DNA of 64,000 nt from Solenopsis invicta (GCF_016802725.1 NC_052676.1:6031433-6095432), one strand, 5' to 3'; counted from the first letter of the stretch, positions 35,201-47,599 are shown. Notes: generated by a model from the sequence alone, not told the origin. Numbers and translations are program-made.

Positions 35201-37640
35201 TGTGCCCGTGGAATTCCACGCCTAATGAAATTACGAATAGAGAGCGGATAGGGTTCGTCGAGGTCGACGTCACATAATCGCTCGGCGCAATTGACATAGT
35301 CTACTTTCGATTATGTAAAGTAGAACGCGTTTTAAAGCGAAGTACTCTTTTGTTTAAAAACCATTTGTATCGAGCGCCAACAGCGCGATAGCGGACCATG
35401 GACTTACGCAACCTTTAAAAGTTTACTGTTTTTGAAAATTAAACTTGCCGTTATACTCGATAGCTCGGCAAGTTTAGAAGTTAACTGATTCATACAGAGT
35501 GCGGCGAACTTGCAAACGCTACACCGGCGTTCGTTTGGCGAATGAAATGGAATTGACGTAAAAGTAAGAGACGAAATTTAGGGCTTTTTCTCTGTTTCGA
35601 CGAACAAGGTCCCATGCGAGATTTTATGGCTAGCAATATGGGCCGCGCGATGTAATCCCGATGACGTTGGCAGGAAGTGACGGTGCGAATTATTTCGGGA
35701 AACAAAATATGGCGGGTACGGCGGCGCGGCGTTCCGAAGAAAAACAGGGCGCTCCTCGTCGATTTTTAATTTACGCATTGTGAACCACGTTTGTCCATAC
35801 AAAGGCGTTCTCACGAGGCGGTTGGTGAGTTGGCAGTTATAACAAAAACATTGAACGCGCCACGCTTCTTTCTTCCTTTCTTTCTTCCCGTCAGTCGTTT
35901 TTCTCTCTCCTCGAAAGTCGAAAGTCTCAGCTCACGGAGGCATCGCCATCGGCGACCACGGTAGCACACCTTTTGTGTCGCGAGAGGAAGATCGGGCTGT
36001 ATCGCACGTGGCCTTTGCGATGCCGAATCTCCAATTCATTAGTTATTGTCGTTACTGTTATTTTAGAAAATAATTTCGAATCGCCGGGCAAGGTACTTCT
36101 CAGCGTTATAGAGGTGTATTTTTTTTTTCTAAATTCGTCCTTTTTGAAACATTCTTCTCGTCGCATGTCGTTTAACAGGATAATTGTTTCAAAAATTCAT
36201 CTATCGAAGATCATCTATCGACGTTCCTGTTGAATAAAAAAGTTCAAGGAAATTATCGACCATTTTGGAAAAAAATGTGCTGTTGAATCAAGTGAATCGG
36301 TGACGAGTAAATCGGCTGCAAGAGTGCTCAGAAATGACTCGGTATCTTGTACAATCTAATTCATTTAACCGCGCTTGTCCTTCATATCACTTCGCGCTTG
36401 AAGTTCGCAAATTCCAGCACGTAATTTCGCGTTTTGGTAGCGTCGAGTGTTTATTCACTTGAGTTTCTAGCGTCTTTTATACGCCGAGTTTTGAATCTGG
36501 GAAGAAAAGAGCGTCTCCCTGTGGAACTTGCTTAGAAATGCAACGAAATCGTCGGGCGAACGAGCACACTGATCGACTCGCCACGGGTGGGCCCAATGGC
36601 TCGAAATGAGAAAAGAGCATCACATGTGTGGATCACGTAAGAGAAAGAGAGAGGACCGGAGAGGGAGAGTAAAAGAGGAAAGGAGCAGCAAAAAGAGCAG
36701 TAACGATAGCAGCGAGCATTACTCGCTCCAACGCCCACGGATTGTTCCAGTATTATGCACCTTGGCAGGTGAGCCAAACGGCACGTCGTTCCACTTACAG
36801 CGACTCGTTTTAGGTCGTAATTGAATTCTTCATTTCGGATGAAAATCGGTTTCCGCCATGCACGAAAAAAGAAACGAAGAAAGAACACTTCCGTTTGAAG
36901 TGGCGGAATAGTTATCCAGATGGAAATGCGATTGGCCAGTTTAAACAATCGACGTAGCACGAAAACGAAAATGAAAACGGTAAAATATCTTTTGCTTGAA
37001 ATTAAAAAATTAATACAAAGGACTGTTTTCCACTTGACAAAATTTTGCGACGTAGACGTTGAATGTTAGCGGTATTTTTTTTTCAACGTTACATAACTTT
37101 GAATAAATTAAGGAACTTTAAACAATTCTAGAGAAACTAAAAGTTGTTTGGAAAATTGAATTAGATAAAAAGGGAATTTTTATAATTCTTGAAACACTTT
37201 AGTTGAGATTCCGTCGTAGATGACGCAGTCTGTACTCGTCCTTTTGGCGACTTCGCGAGTCTTATTAATTGTGCGATTTCGACGAACGCGCTCGCGAATG
37301 ATACGTATAATTATTACGTCAATCACGGCACTGCGGCGCGGCTATTTTCGCGGTCCAATCTGAATTCACTCCCCGGTATGGCGAACGGCGAGGCCGTTTC
37401 TCGCCGTTCTTTATTTTTCCACGGCTTATTAGCCGGGTCACGGGGTTATATCCATCAAACGCCATCAGCTCCTATTGTTTCGCTTCACCTGCGAAGCTTC
37501 GACGACTTACAAGACCCCTTTCGGCCGTTTATGCATACGCTTAAGTACAGGCTGCCGAGAAAGTTTTTTATGCGTGTTTCGTACGCGGCGATTTTGCCAC
37601 TCGCACAATAGTCCCAAGTCCCAAGCGAAGCAATTTTGAA
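35200..37640. other. CpG-rich block
   Basis: Moderately CpG-rich DNA starting with the palindrome CGTGGAATTCCACG at 35207-35220. It holds the weak exon candidate at 36606-36768 and donor-like GTTG|GTGAGT near 35822. Frames up to 142 codons on the minus strand (36532-36960) overlap the plus-strand candidate and look spurious. Confidence 0.4.
36606..36768 (+). CDS. Weak candidate exon, Ser/Arg/Lys-rich
   Basis: An ATG at 36606 opens a frame whose product is basic and then Ser-rich (EERSSKKSSNDSSEHYSLQR region) and runs to a good donor, CAG|GTGAGC at 36766-36774. No upstream coding exon, acceptor or recognised domain supports it, and the minus strand is also open here. Treat it as a possibility only. 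Confidence 0.15.
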
Positions 37641-37773
37641 GGAAACTAGAGAACGAGAGAATTCTGATGTTTAAGTAGCCGCTTTTTGATTTTCAAATTT
37701 TTAAATTCCGGGCGCTAAGTAAATTACGTAAAATATTTGCGGTTTTACAACAGTTGTGAGATACTTTAATATG

Positions 37774-38280
37774 CGGGGTAGTAACTAGTTAAAGAGTTAA
37801 AAGTTAATTAATAAAGTTGAAAGTTAATAACTTGTAACTTAACTTTGTTCATTTTTAACTTTAACTAGTTTATTTTTGAAACACATTAACTTTAATTCAT
37901 TAACTTTTTCCCAAAATTAAAAATTTGTCTACGTATAAGGAAAAATTGTAAGAGAAAAATACACTCCCATATAAGAAATAAGATTTTTTTGTTATATTAT
38001 ACAAACTTAATTTGCAAATAAAATATTAAGTTTATTTAATGATCCATATTATAATTTATTTTGAATAATTTAACTTTAAAAAATTACGATTTTGTAATTT
38101 AATATGATTAACGTTTTTTAAAATTAATTTCTAATTTAACTCGAGTTAATTTATTCTTAACGTAACTTTTAACTAGTTAGTTTTTTGTTCATGTAACGTT
38201 TAACGTAACTAAATTAATTTTATAAACCATTAACTTTAACTCAATTTAGTTTAAAAAATGTATTAACTTATTCAACCCTG
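37774..38280 (-). mobile_element. AT-rich interspersed element, copy 2
   Basis: This is the inverted, diverged copy of 17504-18027. It starts CGGGGTAGTAACTAGTTAA and ends TTATTCAACCCTG, so the ends form a short imperfect inverted repeat (C(G/A)GGGT). TTAACTTTAA-type words fill the interior on both strands. It has no coding capacity. Confidence 0.7.
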
Positions 38281-40160
38281 TTCACGTGATTGGCTTTTGC
38301 TCTTAGTTCCTTACATTTAAATATAAAACCAAATATATTAAAATCTTGTAATAGTCGAAAACTGTTTCTTCTGCTGAATGCAACCATTAAGCCTACTGTC
38401 TAGAAATCGACCCGAGATTTCGGACAGAGAGATAGAAAATTTACCATTTGCATTAATTAGTTTGTCAAATTGATCACTTCAAATGCAATTGGTCACTTTT
38501 TTCTTTATCCGAGACCTCAGACCGATTTCTAGGATCTTTTTTTAAAAATCCAGGACTTTGAAACTTTAAAACCGTAAATTCTCAAAACATACTATAGTAA
38601 ACAAAATAAATAGATTCTTATCCGATTCATATCTAAATATTAAATCGTATAAACATTTTGAACTACGATGCTTTTAATCTCGGCGTTGAAAACTCGAAGA
38701 TCTTAATATTTAAGAATCTTGATGAAAAGGGAGGGAGAGAAACTCGATTGATCTCGAGTCTTCGTGACTTTCCTGAACTCTGCGCTTGCTTCGTTCAATT
38801 TGCAAGTGAAGTCTCGCGTTGGGTCTGCCTCATCTTCTCAAATCGTTCGCTACGAATCGCCCCATCGTCGAGCATCACATCCCGCGTAATGGCATCGCCT
38901 GTCTCGCCAAGTTGCTACGCTCGGTTTCAACGATAGCGCGATACACACGCATCCCAATCTCTCGTGGTCTCCGCGTCCGCGTCGTCCGATTTTATCGACC
39001 TCGTTCGAGATGCCGTGACTGTCGGCCGTATTTCACAATGCGTCACCGTGCGCAACACGGAGCGCGGTGCATCGATCCGCTCTTTCTCCCACACGGGGAG
39101 CGGGAGTGACTCGCCGCGGCTTCGTACCGGCGCGGCACCGCGAGCATTCAATCTCCGAATCACAATAACGCCGTCGTTGATGTATGGCAGAGCGCGCGCA
39201 GCATTAACATAGGATCCAAATATGTAATCCCAGACATCGCCGGCGGCCATCTGATATGTTCATTATATATTATACCCCGTTACGGAACAACAAGAGGTGG
39301 ATGCATCGCCCCGTGCCCCCTTCGCGGCCTCGCCGTAGCGCGTCGCGAGCTCTGCGATGCGTCTACCAGTTAGATGCACCCAGTTAGATGCACTTCCGGT
39401 ATCCGCACAAACCTCATTTACAGCCGGCGACACTCCGGACAAAGAGGGAAATTAATTATCGCCGCTGCTTCGCGACGTTGCTCTCGCAATCGCGAAACCG
39501 TCCACCTGCCTGGAAGAGAGTGTTGAATCATCATGATATTGCTTTGGTTCGCTGCGAGAGGAGCGTCAAGAAAAAATTTATTAAATATCACTTGCGCCAG
39601 GATGTAGCTCAATTATCGTTTAATTAATTTTTGAGCGCGCATAAAGTCAGGAAAGTGCAATGCTTTTTTTTTCTAAATTAGATGTTTCTTTATATCAAGA
39701 AAGAAAGGTGCAACGTACTACTGTTCTATCGAAAGTAAAACTTTGTGAATTTGTTTTTTTTTTTTTTTTTTACATTATTAGTGCATCGTCGGAGCAAGGA
39801 AATGATTTTTAGGCGAGACTAATTCGTATGCATCGCGTGGGCACGAAATCGATCGCGATGCGTCGATTCGCCTTCTTATCGAGCTCCTTTCATCGGAATA
39901 GTACGCGCGAGTCAGTAACACGTAATCTCCCAATCGCAGGACCTCGACGCGACGGCAATCGGCGTGATGGCAAAAAAAATCGAGGAGCTCAGGAATGCTT
40001 TTAAAATGCTAAAACGATCGGCGATATACGCCGCGGAGAGTCGGGTGCACCTCCGTTTCGCAGGACGAAGCTAAACGTCCTGCTCGCATACGGCAGGATT
40101 ATCGGTTTGTGGTCTAACCGACCGCAAGACTTCAATAGAGTCAAAATAAGACGTAACACC
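38280..40160. other. AT-rich to CpG-rich non-coding DNA
   Basis: AT-rich to about 38640, then CpG-rich. Opposing frames at 38658-39250 lack domains. A T18 run sits at 39754-39771. Confidence 0.4.
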
Positions 40161-41551
40161 ATCTGACGCATCATTAGGCAAACAAGGAATATTTCGATGA
40201 TTTTTACAGCTGTACAAAGCGAGAAACTTGCGTGTCCTTTTTAAGGATGCTACAGTTGCTTATTTTATTTATTGCCGTGTATATAATTACATTATTCCTT
40301 TTTAATTAATATTATGTAATTTATTGGTAATTAATGAATTGCACTAGTTGTATAAAAGTATTAGGAAATAGTTATCGAAAAATCAATAGTTTATGAGATA
40401 CTTTATTTTGGCATATTTTGACATAAAGTATAAAATATTTTTTAAGCTATTTGGTCTTTGTAATTATATTTCAGTACTTGTATGTTCAGAATAATGAAAT
40501 AAATTTACTGATATAAAGAAAACACATAGCTGCTTTACATAAAAGAGATGTACTTGCATATTGCAAATTACACACACTTCTTTTAAAAACCTCTCATTAT
40601 TCAGTGGTTTCATCCTATTGTTCAACTTATTATTCAGTGGCGTGACTAATTAAGTATGACTAATTTCTAAGTAACTTTAAAGAAAGAATGGTTTTCTGTC
40701 GTGAAAGAACAGGAACGGTTTGTATCTTTACCATTATTTTGGCCTTCAATTTTTAAATAAATAAATGGCTACAGTATTCCAGGCAACAAAGAGATGCAAG
40801 ATTAGAAACCTTGTTCTGTAAGAAAAAAAGGAAATATTGTTTATAAGTCTTAAAGTTCATTTTTTTTTATTTTCTTTATCATCTAAGAGTTTAACCAATA
40901 TAAATTTAGATATAATATAACATACAAATGAGAAATATGACGATAATATTTCTTTGGGATGTTGTCAGCACACCACCTACCTACTTAACTTTTGACCTAT
41001 CTATCTAAAGGTTAAATAAACTACCTGCTGACTAGCTGTACAGGCGTTGAAATGTTTGAAAGTTAGAGTAAACATACCTCATAGAAAGTTTTATGCTAAT
41101 AAGAACCTAGTCCCTAATAATTCTCTATTTTAACATGATATAATAGGGATGAGTTTTTTAATTCTCTGATTGATGAATGCACTTTATTCCCTAAGGGGTA
41201 TCCTACAATATCTCATATGGCGCCATTGGTACATGCCCATTGAATTATTATTTAAGTTTACTATTTGTTTAAATGGCGAATCAATGTGTACAACCTGTTC
41301 TCCGACAGCGAGACGTATGGTATATTGTAAAACGGACATAAAAGCTTTTATCAGAGTACAATAGAAATTTACCAGTCCTCGGAGATTTTGGTACTGACAC
41401 TTTTGTTCTTACTGTAATGGAATAGACATGACAAATTCTTGAAAGCAAATGATTTATTTTATTTTTTTGTCGTATTATTTGATTCTCTTCTTGCTGTACT
41501 TTCTCGGATTTTTTCTTCTAAGGTAGCATTGACTGTAACTTATAAAAGAAA

Positions 41552-41597
<46 letters not shown>

Positions 41598-42350
41598 TGT
41601 ATTTTAATTCTATAAAAGAAATTATTATATTTTCGTAAAACCAATACAAAGTGTAACTTCTTTAACAAAATGGTATTTTTGTCGGTAAAACAGACTACTC
41701 CAGCATGGTCTTAAATGCGCAAACGTTTTAATACAAATTCGGGGTCTCAGGTTTTTAAATTTTATCTAAATTTGGCAATCTTATCTTAATGTTTATTATT
41801 TATTTCAACTAATAGTGATTTATTTAGCTAATTAAATGTTATATGGTTACATAAAATTACTTGTATTTTACAGTCATCTTTTACAAATTATAACAATTAT
41901 AATAACATTTAACAATTTGATACACACTAACGGGAATGGAATAAAGATCTAAAGAATTTCACTAAAATATACACTGGAATGGACTCAAATTTGAGTTGAA
42001 ACGTTTGGGTATTTAAGTTATTTGTATGTATTAATTAGTGCAGTATACAAAATAAGTCTTTCCTGGCTCAGACATCCAATCTTTGTGAGTTTAATTATTA
42101 TAAAAATGGACTTTCTAACCATAATTATTTTAACATTTAATTATAGTTACAAATATCAAATACCTCTCTCTCAGTGTATGACATTTTTTCTTAAAGATGC
42201 ATTACAATGAAATACACAATTTGAGGAATTAATAAAATTAATAAAGAAATTTCGTAATATCAAAGATTTTGAACTGAAGTTTTCTTTTACCGAAGTTTTC
42301 AACTACGTTTCTTGAAGTTTTAGATTTGTAATTTTTTAAAGCGGCATTTC
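40160..42350. other. AT-rich spacer
   Basis: AT-rich with a CT microsatellite at 41555-41591. ATATGGCGCCATTGG at about 41217-41231 places two facing GCCAT words. Small frames (60-64 codons) lack features. Confidence 0.45.
41555..41591. repeat. (CT)18 microsatellite
   Basis: Uninterrupted CT dinucleotide run of 37 bases. Confidence 0.9.
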
Positions 42351-43800
42351 TACGCGAAATCTATCTTTGGCGAGGCTTTTCACTGGGGACGACGACGTTT
42401 CTCTCGATCCCGTGATCCGTGATGGAATCTCTCACGTTTCTTCGACGTTTGACACGACAGACGTCGTCGTCGTGTTGCGCGAAAATTATGGGCCCATTAT
42501 CGGCGGGGCGCACCGTCAGAGAACACACCTCGTACGCACCCCACCTTTTTTCAGCGCCTCCGTTTGCCGTCAGTTCCAGGGTAATTATTTTCCGGCTCGC
42601 AAGAAAACACATGTCGTTCCCTTTCGCCCTCCCGCCACCCTGTCCGGCGCGGACCGCCGTCGTTATAATAAATCTGGACCCTCGTTGTAACGCAATTTCG
42701 TCTCATTGTGCCCGCGGTGGCCCGGTTATGAAACTCAATTCTCATTGTTCACCCCGTTTCCGATGCGCCCCTCTTGCTTCTATCCCGTTTCCTACGGGGG
42801 CAAAGCCGTGAGGTAATCGCGGGGCAGATTGCAGAGGCGACGAAACCAGTTCGCGAATGTTTCTGGGAGGAGTTGCGTGTTTTCAGTCGTAGGGCCGTCT
42901 CTTTCTCGCACCCTTCTCGCTTCCTTTTTTTCTCAGGGCGGCCTCGGACAGTGCGAGGTAACCGCGCGACGTCGGATCCCCAGCATGAATATTCTGGGGA
43001 AGGTGCGGGGTGGGAAGGGTGGGAGGGGGGGAAGGGCTATGAATGTCATCCGCAAGCGTTAATCGATGTGATACAAAGGCCATTAGACGCTACCGCGTGG
43101 ACGGAGGCGCACGCCCATGTCGTTTCCCGTCGCCATTGTGGAGGGCGCACAATTAGAGGAGACTTGACACTCTGCGTGCGCCTGCTGTGATTGCCGTCTA
43201 TTGTGGCAGGACCGCCGCGGATCCTGACGGTGACAATTGCCAAAGCGACCCTTCGATTTCGTCGATATGGAAAGATGGTCTCTCGCGTGGCAGTACAAGC
43301 GGTTCGCGATATTGCAGCGGCGGAGATTACGACAGGAGGAGACGTCGAGAAGGAATACTTGTCTCAGACAGTTCACGTTTATTTTAAAGAGTTTCAAGTC
43401 GACAATTATGCGCTTTTAATTTCGAATAACGTTAATGTATTTAATGATCAGCGTATACATTTCTTTATTATATAGCAGAAACTTTATTACGACTTAAAGA
43501 TTTCTTCTTCGTACGTGCGCATACGGTGATTAATTAACATGTGATTAGTTTTGGGTTCTCGTAAGAATCGATAGCTTGCACGATGTGTAAATTTGTCGCA
43601 CGGTCGAGCAGCGGACCCAAGGTCAGACCCACCTACTTCCCAAGCGGAACTATCGCGCATTCGAGGCATAATGGGCGACACTATTACGGTGTACCGTTAC
43701 GAGTAAACGTCACACGAGTGCGTGAGAAAATGAAAAGTTTCGATCGAGCGTTAGGATGCAATTTTTGGTGCCTCCGAAAGATTGGATCTTGAAAGTTTAA
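42350..43800. other. CpG-rich block, no gene
   Basis: Frames of 60-138 codons cover the region in several phases of both strands, as expected from GC-rich, stop-poor DNA. CGCCATTGTGG occurs at 43131-43141 and a G-quadruplex motif at 42996-43036. No domain was recognised. Confidence 0.4.
42996..43036 (+). other. G-quadruplex-forming motif
   Basis: At least six G tracts of three or more (GGGG, GGGG, GGG, GGG, GGG, GGGGGGG, GGG) lie within 41 bases with loops of 1-7 bases. Confidence 0.6.
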
Positions 43801-45550
43801 AGAGTGAGAGAACATCTTTTGATAGATGCAATTAACCCTCGTTATAATCGGCGTTGCCCTCAGATAATTTAAAATTATCTAGGTGAAGATAAAATTAATT
43901 GTATGTAAAAATATCTTAGATAAAATGAAGATGATTTAATTTTAATTTTAGTAGATAGAATAGAAAATTATTTATATTTTATTTAGAATAAAATTTTAAA
44001 TAATATCATTATTGAACAAAACAATATAGTATATAAAATTAATTAATTCATATTTAATTTAATTTATTTTATTAATTTATGTAAAATTTATTTATATTTT
44101 TATTTCTAAATATTTATTTCTTAATATAAAAGTTATTCAAATAATTTAATTTGACAAAGTGTATTTGTCTTTGGATTTGAATCGATAAGCAAATAAAAAT
44201 AAAAGTTGAATAATAGAAGAAATATATTACTTACATTATATAATGACTGACAAAATTTTTTTTAAAAGTTTTTGAATTTATAGTTTTTATGTTGGGCGAT
44301 TTTTGGGTTGTACTACTGATTTGTGCAATCAGGGATACTTAGTGCACTGTCAGTACTATTAATAATTTACGTTACGTATATTATACATTTTTAGTGCTGA
44401 ATTTCAGAACGCAATTTTGTTGTTATAACTTTAAAAAATTTTCTTGTCGGGATAAATATTAATTTGAAGTTTTAGACAAATTGTGAGGACAATACTTCAT
44501 TATCGTTATTGTTAATATGATCTTATGATAACTTGAAAAGGATAACATTTTTTTTATCTGAGATAAAGAAAAAGATAAACATTGTAATAATTTTGATAAA
44601 GATCAAATGGAGTTGATAATTATCTAGATAATTTTATATAAATATTATATAGTGACACACACTGGTTATAACGCTCCGTAGGTAATCTGGGTCTTTTTTG
44701 TTTGATTACATTTTTTACTATGACTAATAAATAATTTTTTAAGCTTTCAAAAAATTTAAAAAAATTTATGGTTATTTTTTAACATCTTTGCCGCATTACT
44801 AAATAGTCGTTTAACTCAAATGTATAATGTAATAATGTTTAAATTTTTACTTAATAAAAATTGAAATTGAAAGTGAAATTAGTGTGCCAAAAAAGACTTT
44901 TTAGATTGCTTATGGAGTATTAAAGAAGAATTTTAAAAAAGGCTTACTTTGCTCTTTCGGGGAAAATAAAATAAATTTTCTTTCTTATAGTTTGAAGCTT
45001 ATCGGAAATAAACTTATTTTACTCTCTTTGAACACAGTAAACAAACTTTTTAGAAAAATATACACTGAGAAGAAAAATTGTTATCTTGAGTAAATTTTTC
45101 AAAATGATTAAAAATTATTTTTTTCTGTTGAAGCATTTATGTATTTTAATTTTAAATAATTAACTTTTTCTATTAAACAATTTTTTTCTTTGGTTTACAT
45201 TTTTATGATTTCATTTGTATTGCAGTAGTTATTTATTTATTTTCTCATGTCTGTTTAACACTATATAATCTCATTTTAGTATTCAGTTTGAAAATAAATA
45301 CGTTCTTAAAACAAGAATGTACTATTATTTCTACATGAATATATGTTCCGATGCAATTAATTCCACGTAGAAGTACGCAACAAATTCCAATTAATAATAA
45401 ATAATTTGAAAAATTTTATCTTCTAAAGATATTGAAAATAAAATTCCAGCAGCGATTAAGGATTCCGGAAAGTCAATAATCCAAATTTTGGAATCTGTTG
45501 AGATTCGCAGCGCCGTAGATTACAGAGATGTACGAATAAAAGAGCCAACG
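43800..45550. other. AT-rich spacer, possible decayed element
   Basis: CGTTATAATCGGCG at about 43850 and the complement of CTGGTTATAACG at about 44664-44675 face each other, and AATTATCTAG-type words recur near both ends (43865-43885, 44620-44640). A roughly 820 bp degraded inverted-repeat element is possible. Remainder is AT-rich. Confidence 0.25.
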
Positions 45551-45684
45551 ATGCGAGAGCCGGACTCAATTCTAACTCTCAAATTCTATGTTACGTAAAA
45601 ACTCGCGCGCGATATACTTCCCGACCATTTCACTCCGAAAATGCAGGAATATCATAGAGAGGACCCGGCGCGAATGGCCAGGGA

Positions 45685-45702
45685 GTTGACTCCGCAGTCA
45701 AC
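45685..45702. repeat. 7 bp hairpin with 4-base loop
   Basis: GTTGACT (45685-45691) and AGTCAAC (45696-45702) pair perfectly around CCGC. It lies 24 bases upstream of the larger hairpin. Confidence 0.6.
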
Positions 45703-45726
45703 AGTTAACGATTTTCAATGGCGATT

Positions 45727-45773
45727 GGATGTCAGCATCACTCTCCGCCAATCGGAGAGTGATGCTGACATCC
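45727..45773. repeat. Perfect 21 bp hairpin with 5-base loop
   Basis: The arms 45727-45747 and 45753-45773 are exact reverse complements with the loop CCAAT. A perfect 21 bp stem is far beyond chance. The bases beyond the stem do not pair, so it is a self-contained snap-back duplication. Confidence 0.95.
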
Positions 45774-45872
45774 GGACAAACGGACAATGGGAAAGCGCTA
45801 AATGCTCACGGCGCGCGTTCAATCCCGTGAATACGCGCGGCGTCTATTGAGGGTTCCACCCTGCTATTACAG

Positions 45873-45932
45873 TCAATGACGGAACATACGAAACACTATT
45901 CAGCCGCCGCGTTTGTTCCTTGCACACATCGT
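45873..45932 (+). other. Weak candidate small exon
   Basis: CTGCTATTACAG precedes the segment and GTAAGTATAG follows it, giving a 60-base interval bounded by splice-like sites. There is no recognisable coding content. It could be an untranslated exon or a chance pairing. Confidence 0.15.
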
Positions 45933-46218
45933 GTAAGTATAGTGTAACCCGGCTGGATGGTTAATGGCGCGGATGCGAGTGACGCCTGTTTGCAAACCTT
46001 CCGCCAAAACCGATTCGAGTGCAGTCGAACGAAGAGAGCGCGCCTGCCGAAATTATCGGCTCCTTCGTTATAAACGCGGCGATCCATTCGTTCTCTTTCC
46101 GTGGAAAAATTCTTTCCAATAGTTCCGTGAAATTTCGCACAGTTCCCGAAAATTTCGTAAGGTACCTGAGTGTTTTAGCTTTTTCCTGTTTCGGAAGACG
46201 GGACTTTTTTTCGACGGG

Positions 46219-46220
<2 letters not shown>

Positions 46221-46253
<33 letters not shown>
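46221..46253. repeat. (CT)16 microsatellite
   Basis: Uninterrupted CT run. Confidence 0.9.
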
Positions 46254-46256
<3 letters not shown>

Positions 46257-47085
46257 CGCGCGCGGTCCGAGCGGAGACATTTGGAATCAGCGTGGCGTGA
46301 AATTCAATTATGTCATTCATAGCTTCTAGGCGGCTTTTTTGCCCCCTTCCTCCGACCCGTCTTTTGATCCAACCCCAGACACCCTCCCCTGATATCCATC
46401 CGCCGTAGGATGATCCGCAGATGCGCGGCACACGAACTCGCCTACGGCCAGGTTACGCATCGCTTTCCGGGATGTCACCGCGATCACTGTCTCCTTGAAT
46501 TAGGTCGGGACTCCCGTCCCCCCAGCCTCCCGATCGTTTTGCCTCCACTTGCGGTTTTTCCGCAACGGGGACGTCAACCGATACGAGGACGCTGATCCTC
46601 GCATGCGTCGCTGCGCCTCGCATCAAAGGAGGAGAACCGTCAGTGAAGCTTTTTCTAAGCTTCTCTGATCTCTCGAGAGCTCCTCGACAATCGCGTCGTT
46701 TAATTGGCCGATTTCACGGATTATTTAATCATACGCGCACCGCACCGCAACGGCGGCAGGACGGCACGGGGTCCTTCTGAGAAGCATTGGAGGAAGAGTT
46801 GAACGACGGATCTCTTTCGTTGTAGAAAGTTTGTGCCTGTGACGTTCCGAGATTAGGTTTCTTTGTATTTGTGAATTTTTGGATTTTTTTTTCAACTATA
46901 TCCAAACAAAAATTTGTAAAAATGTTAAATAATAGAATTTTAGAAAGTTGAAAGAATTTTTCCCTGTCTCCCCTCGCTTTACGTATTTTAAAAATTAAAT
47001 CTAGAATTCTTAAGAATTCTAAGAAGTCTCTTTCACTTTTTACTGTTTCAGAAATTTTTTTGCGGATTTTTGTTTGAAAGCGTAA

Positions 47086-47250
47086 ATCTTTACCTTTAAT
47101 TTGCGTACTTGTTGTAAACGTTATCCGATTTTTATTCATCGAATTATTCAACATTGAAGCAAAAGAGACCATTGTTGCTTCAGTGTTGAATAAGTCGGTG
47201 ATAAAAAATCGTACAGCGCTCAACAAATATACAAATTAAATGTAAAGATT
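47086..47250. mobile_element. Foldback unit A of a tandem pair
   Basis: The left arm from 47086 (ATCTTTACCTTTAATTTGCG) is mirrored by the right arm ending at 47250 (CAAATTAAATGTAAAGAT). The two arms pair imperfectly over about 75 bases, including ATTATTCAACATTGAAGC against its complement GCTTCAGTGTTGAATAA. The unit is a long hairpin without coding capacity, probably a foldback transposon. It is repeated about 325 bp downstream. Confidence 0.8.
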
Positions 47251-47410
47251 CATGATTTCGTATGCTGCAAACCACATTTGTGTGAGATATTTATTTCACA
47301 TCGTGGAACTTTGCAAAGTTCGTACCAAATTTTGACGTACGGCAAATTTTTTTATGAAATTTACAAAACTTCACGACGTAAAATAAAAATTTCAGCATAC
47401 GAAATCATGA

Positions 47411-47573
47411 ATCTTTACGTTTAATTTGCATACTTGTTGAGCATTGTACGATTTTTATTCCGAGTTATTTAACATTGAAGCAAAAAAGGCCATTTTTGTC
47501 TCAATGTTGAATAACTCGGTGAAAAAAAAAATCGTACAACGCTCAACAGATACGCAAATTAAAGGTAAAGGTT
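47411..47573. mobile_element. Foldback unit B of a tandem pair
   Basis: It repeats unit A at an offset of about 325 bp. ATCTTTACGTTTAATTTGC starts the left arm, and GCAAATTAAAGGTAAAGGTT closes the right arm. TGCTG followed by CAAACC/TGAACC and CATTTGTGTG flanks both units on the right (47263, 47586). The segment between the units also folds: CAGCATACGAAATCATGAAT near 47393 is the complement of 47247-47266. Confidence 0.8.
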
Positions 47574-47599
47574 CGCGCTTTTGAATGCTGTGAACCGCA

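Larger units (their letters stand above)
45550..46760. other. CpG-rich block with hairpins
   Basis: It contains the two hairpins at 45685-45702 and 45727-45773, a (CT)16 tract and a possible small exon. A 156-codon minus-strand frame (45961-46431) reads the CT tract as Arg-Glu repeats and is not a gene. Confidence 0.4.

Noticed and set aside
45961..46431. 156-codon minus-strand frame with Arg-Glu repeats
   Set aside because: The repeats are the translated (CT)n microsatellite, which keeps every frame open.
46729..47226. 165-codon open frame on the minus strand
   Set aside because: Its first third lies inside the foldback unit at 47086-47250 and the rest is Lys/Phe-rich low complexity.
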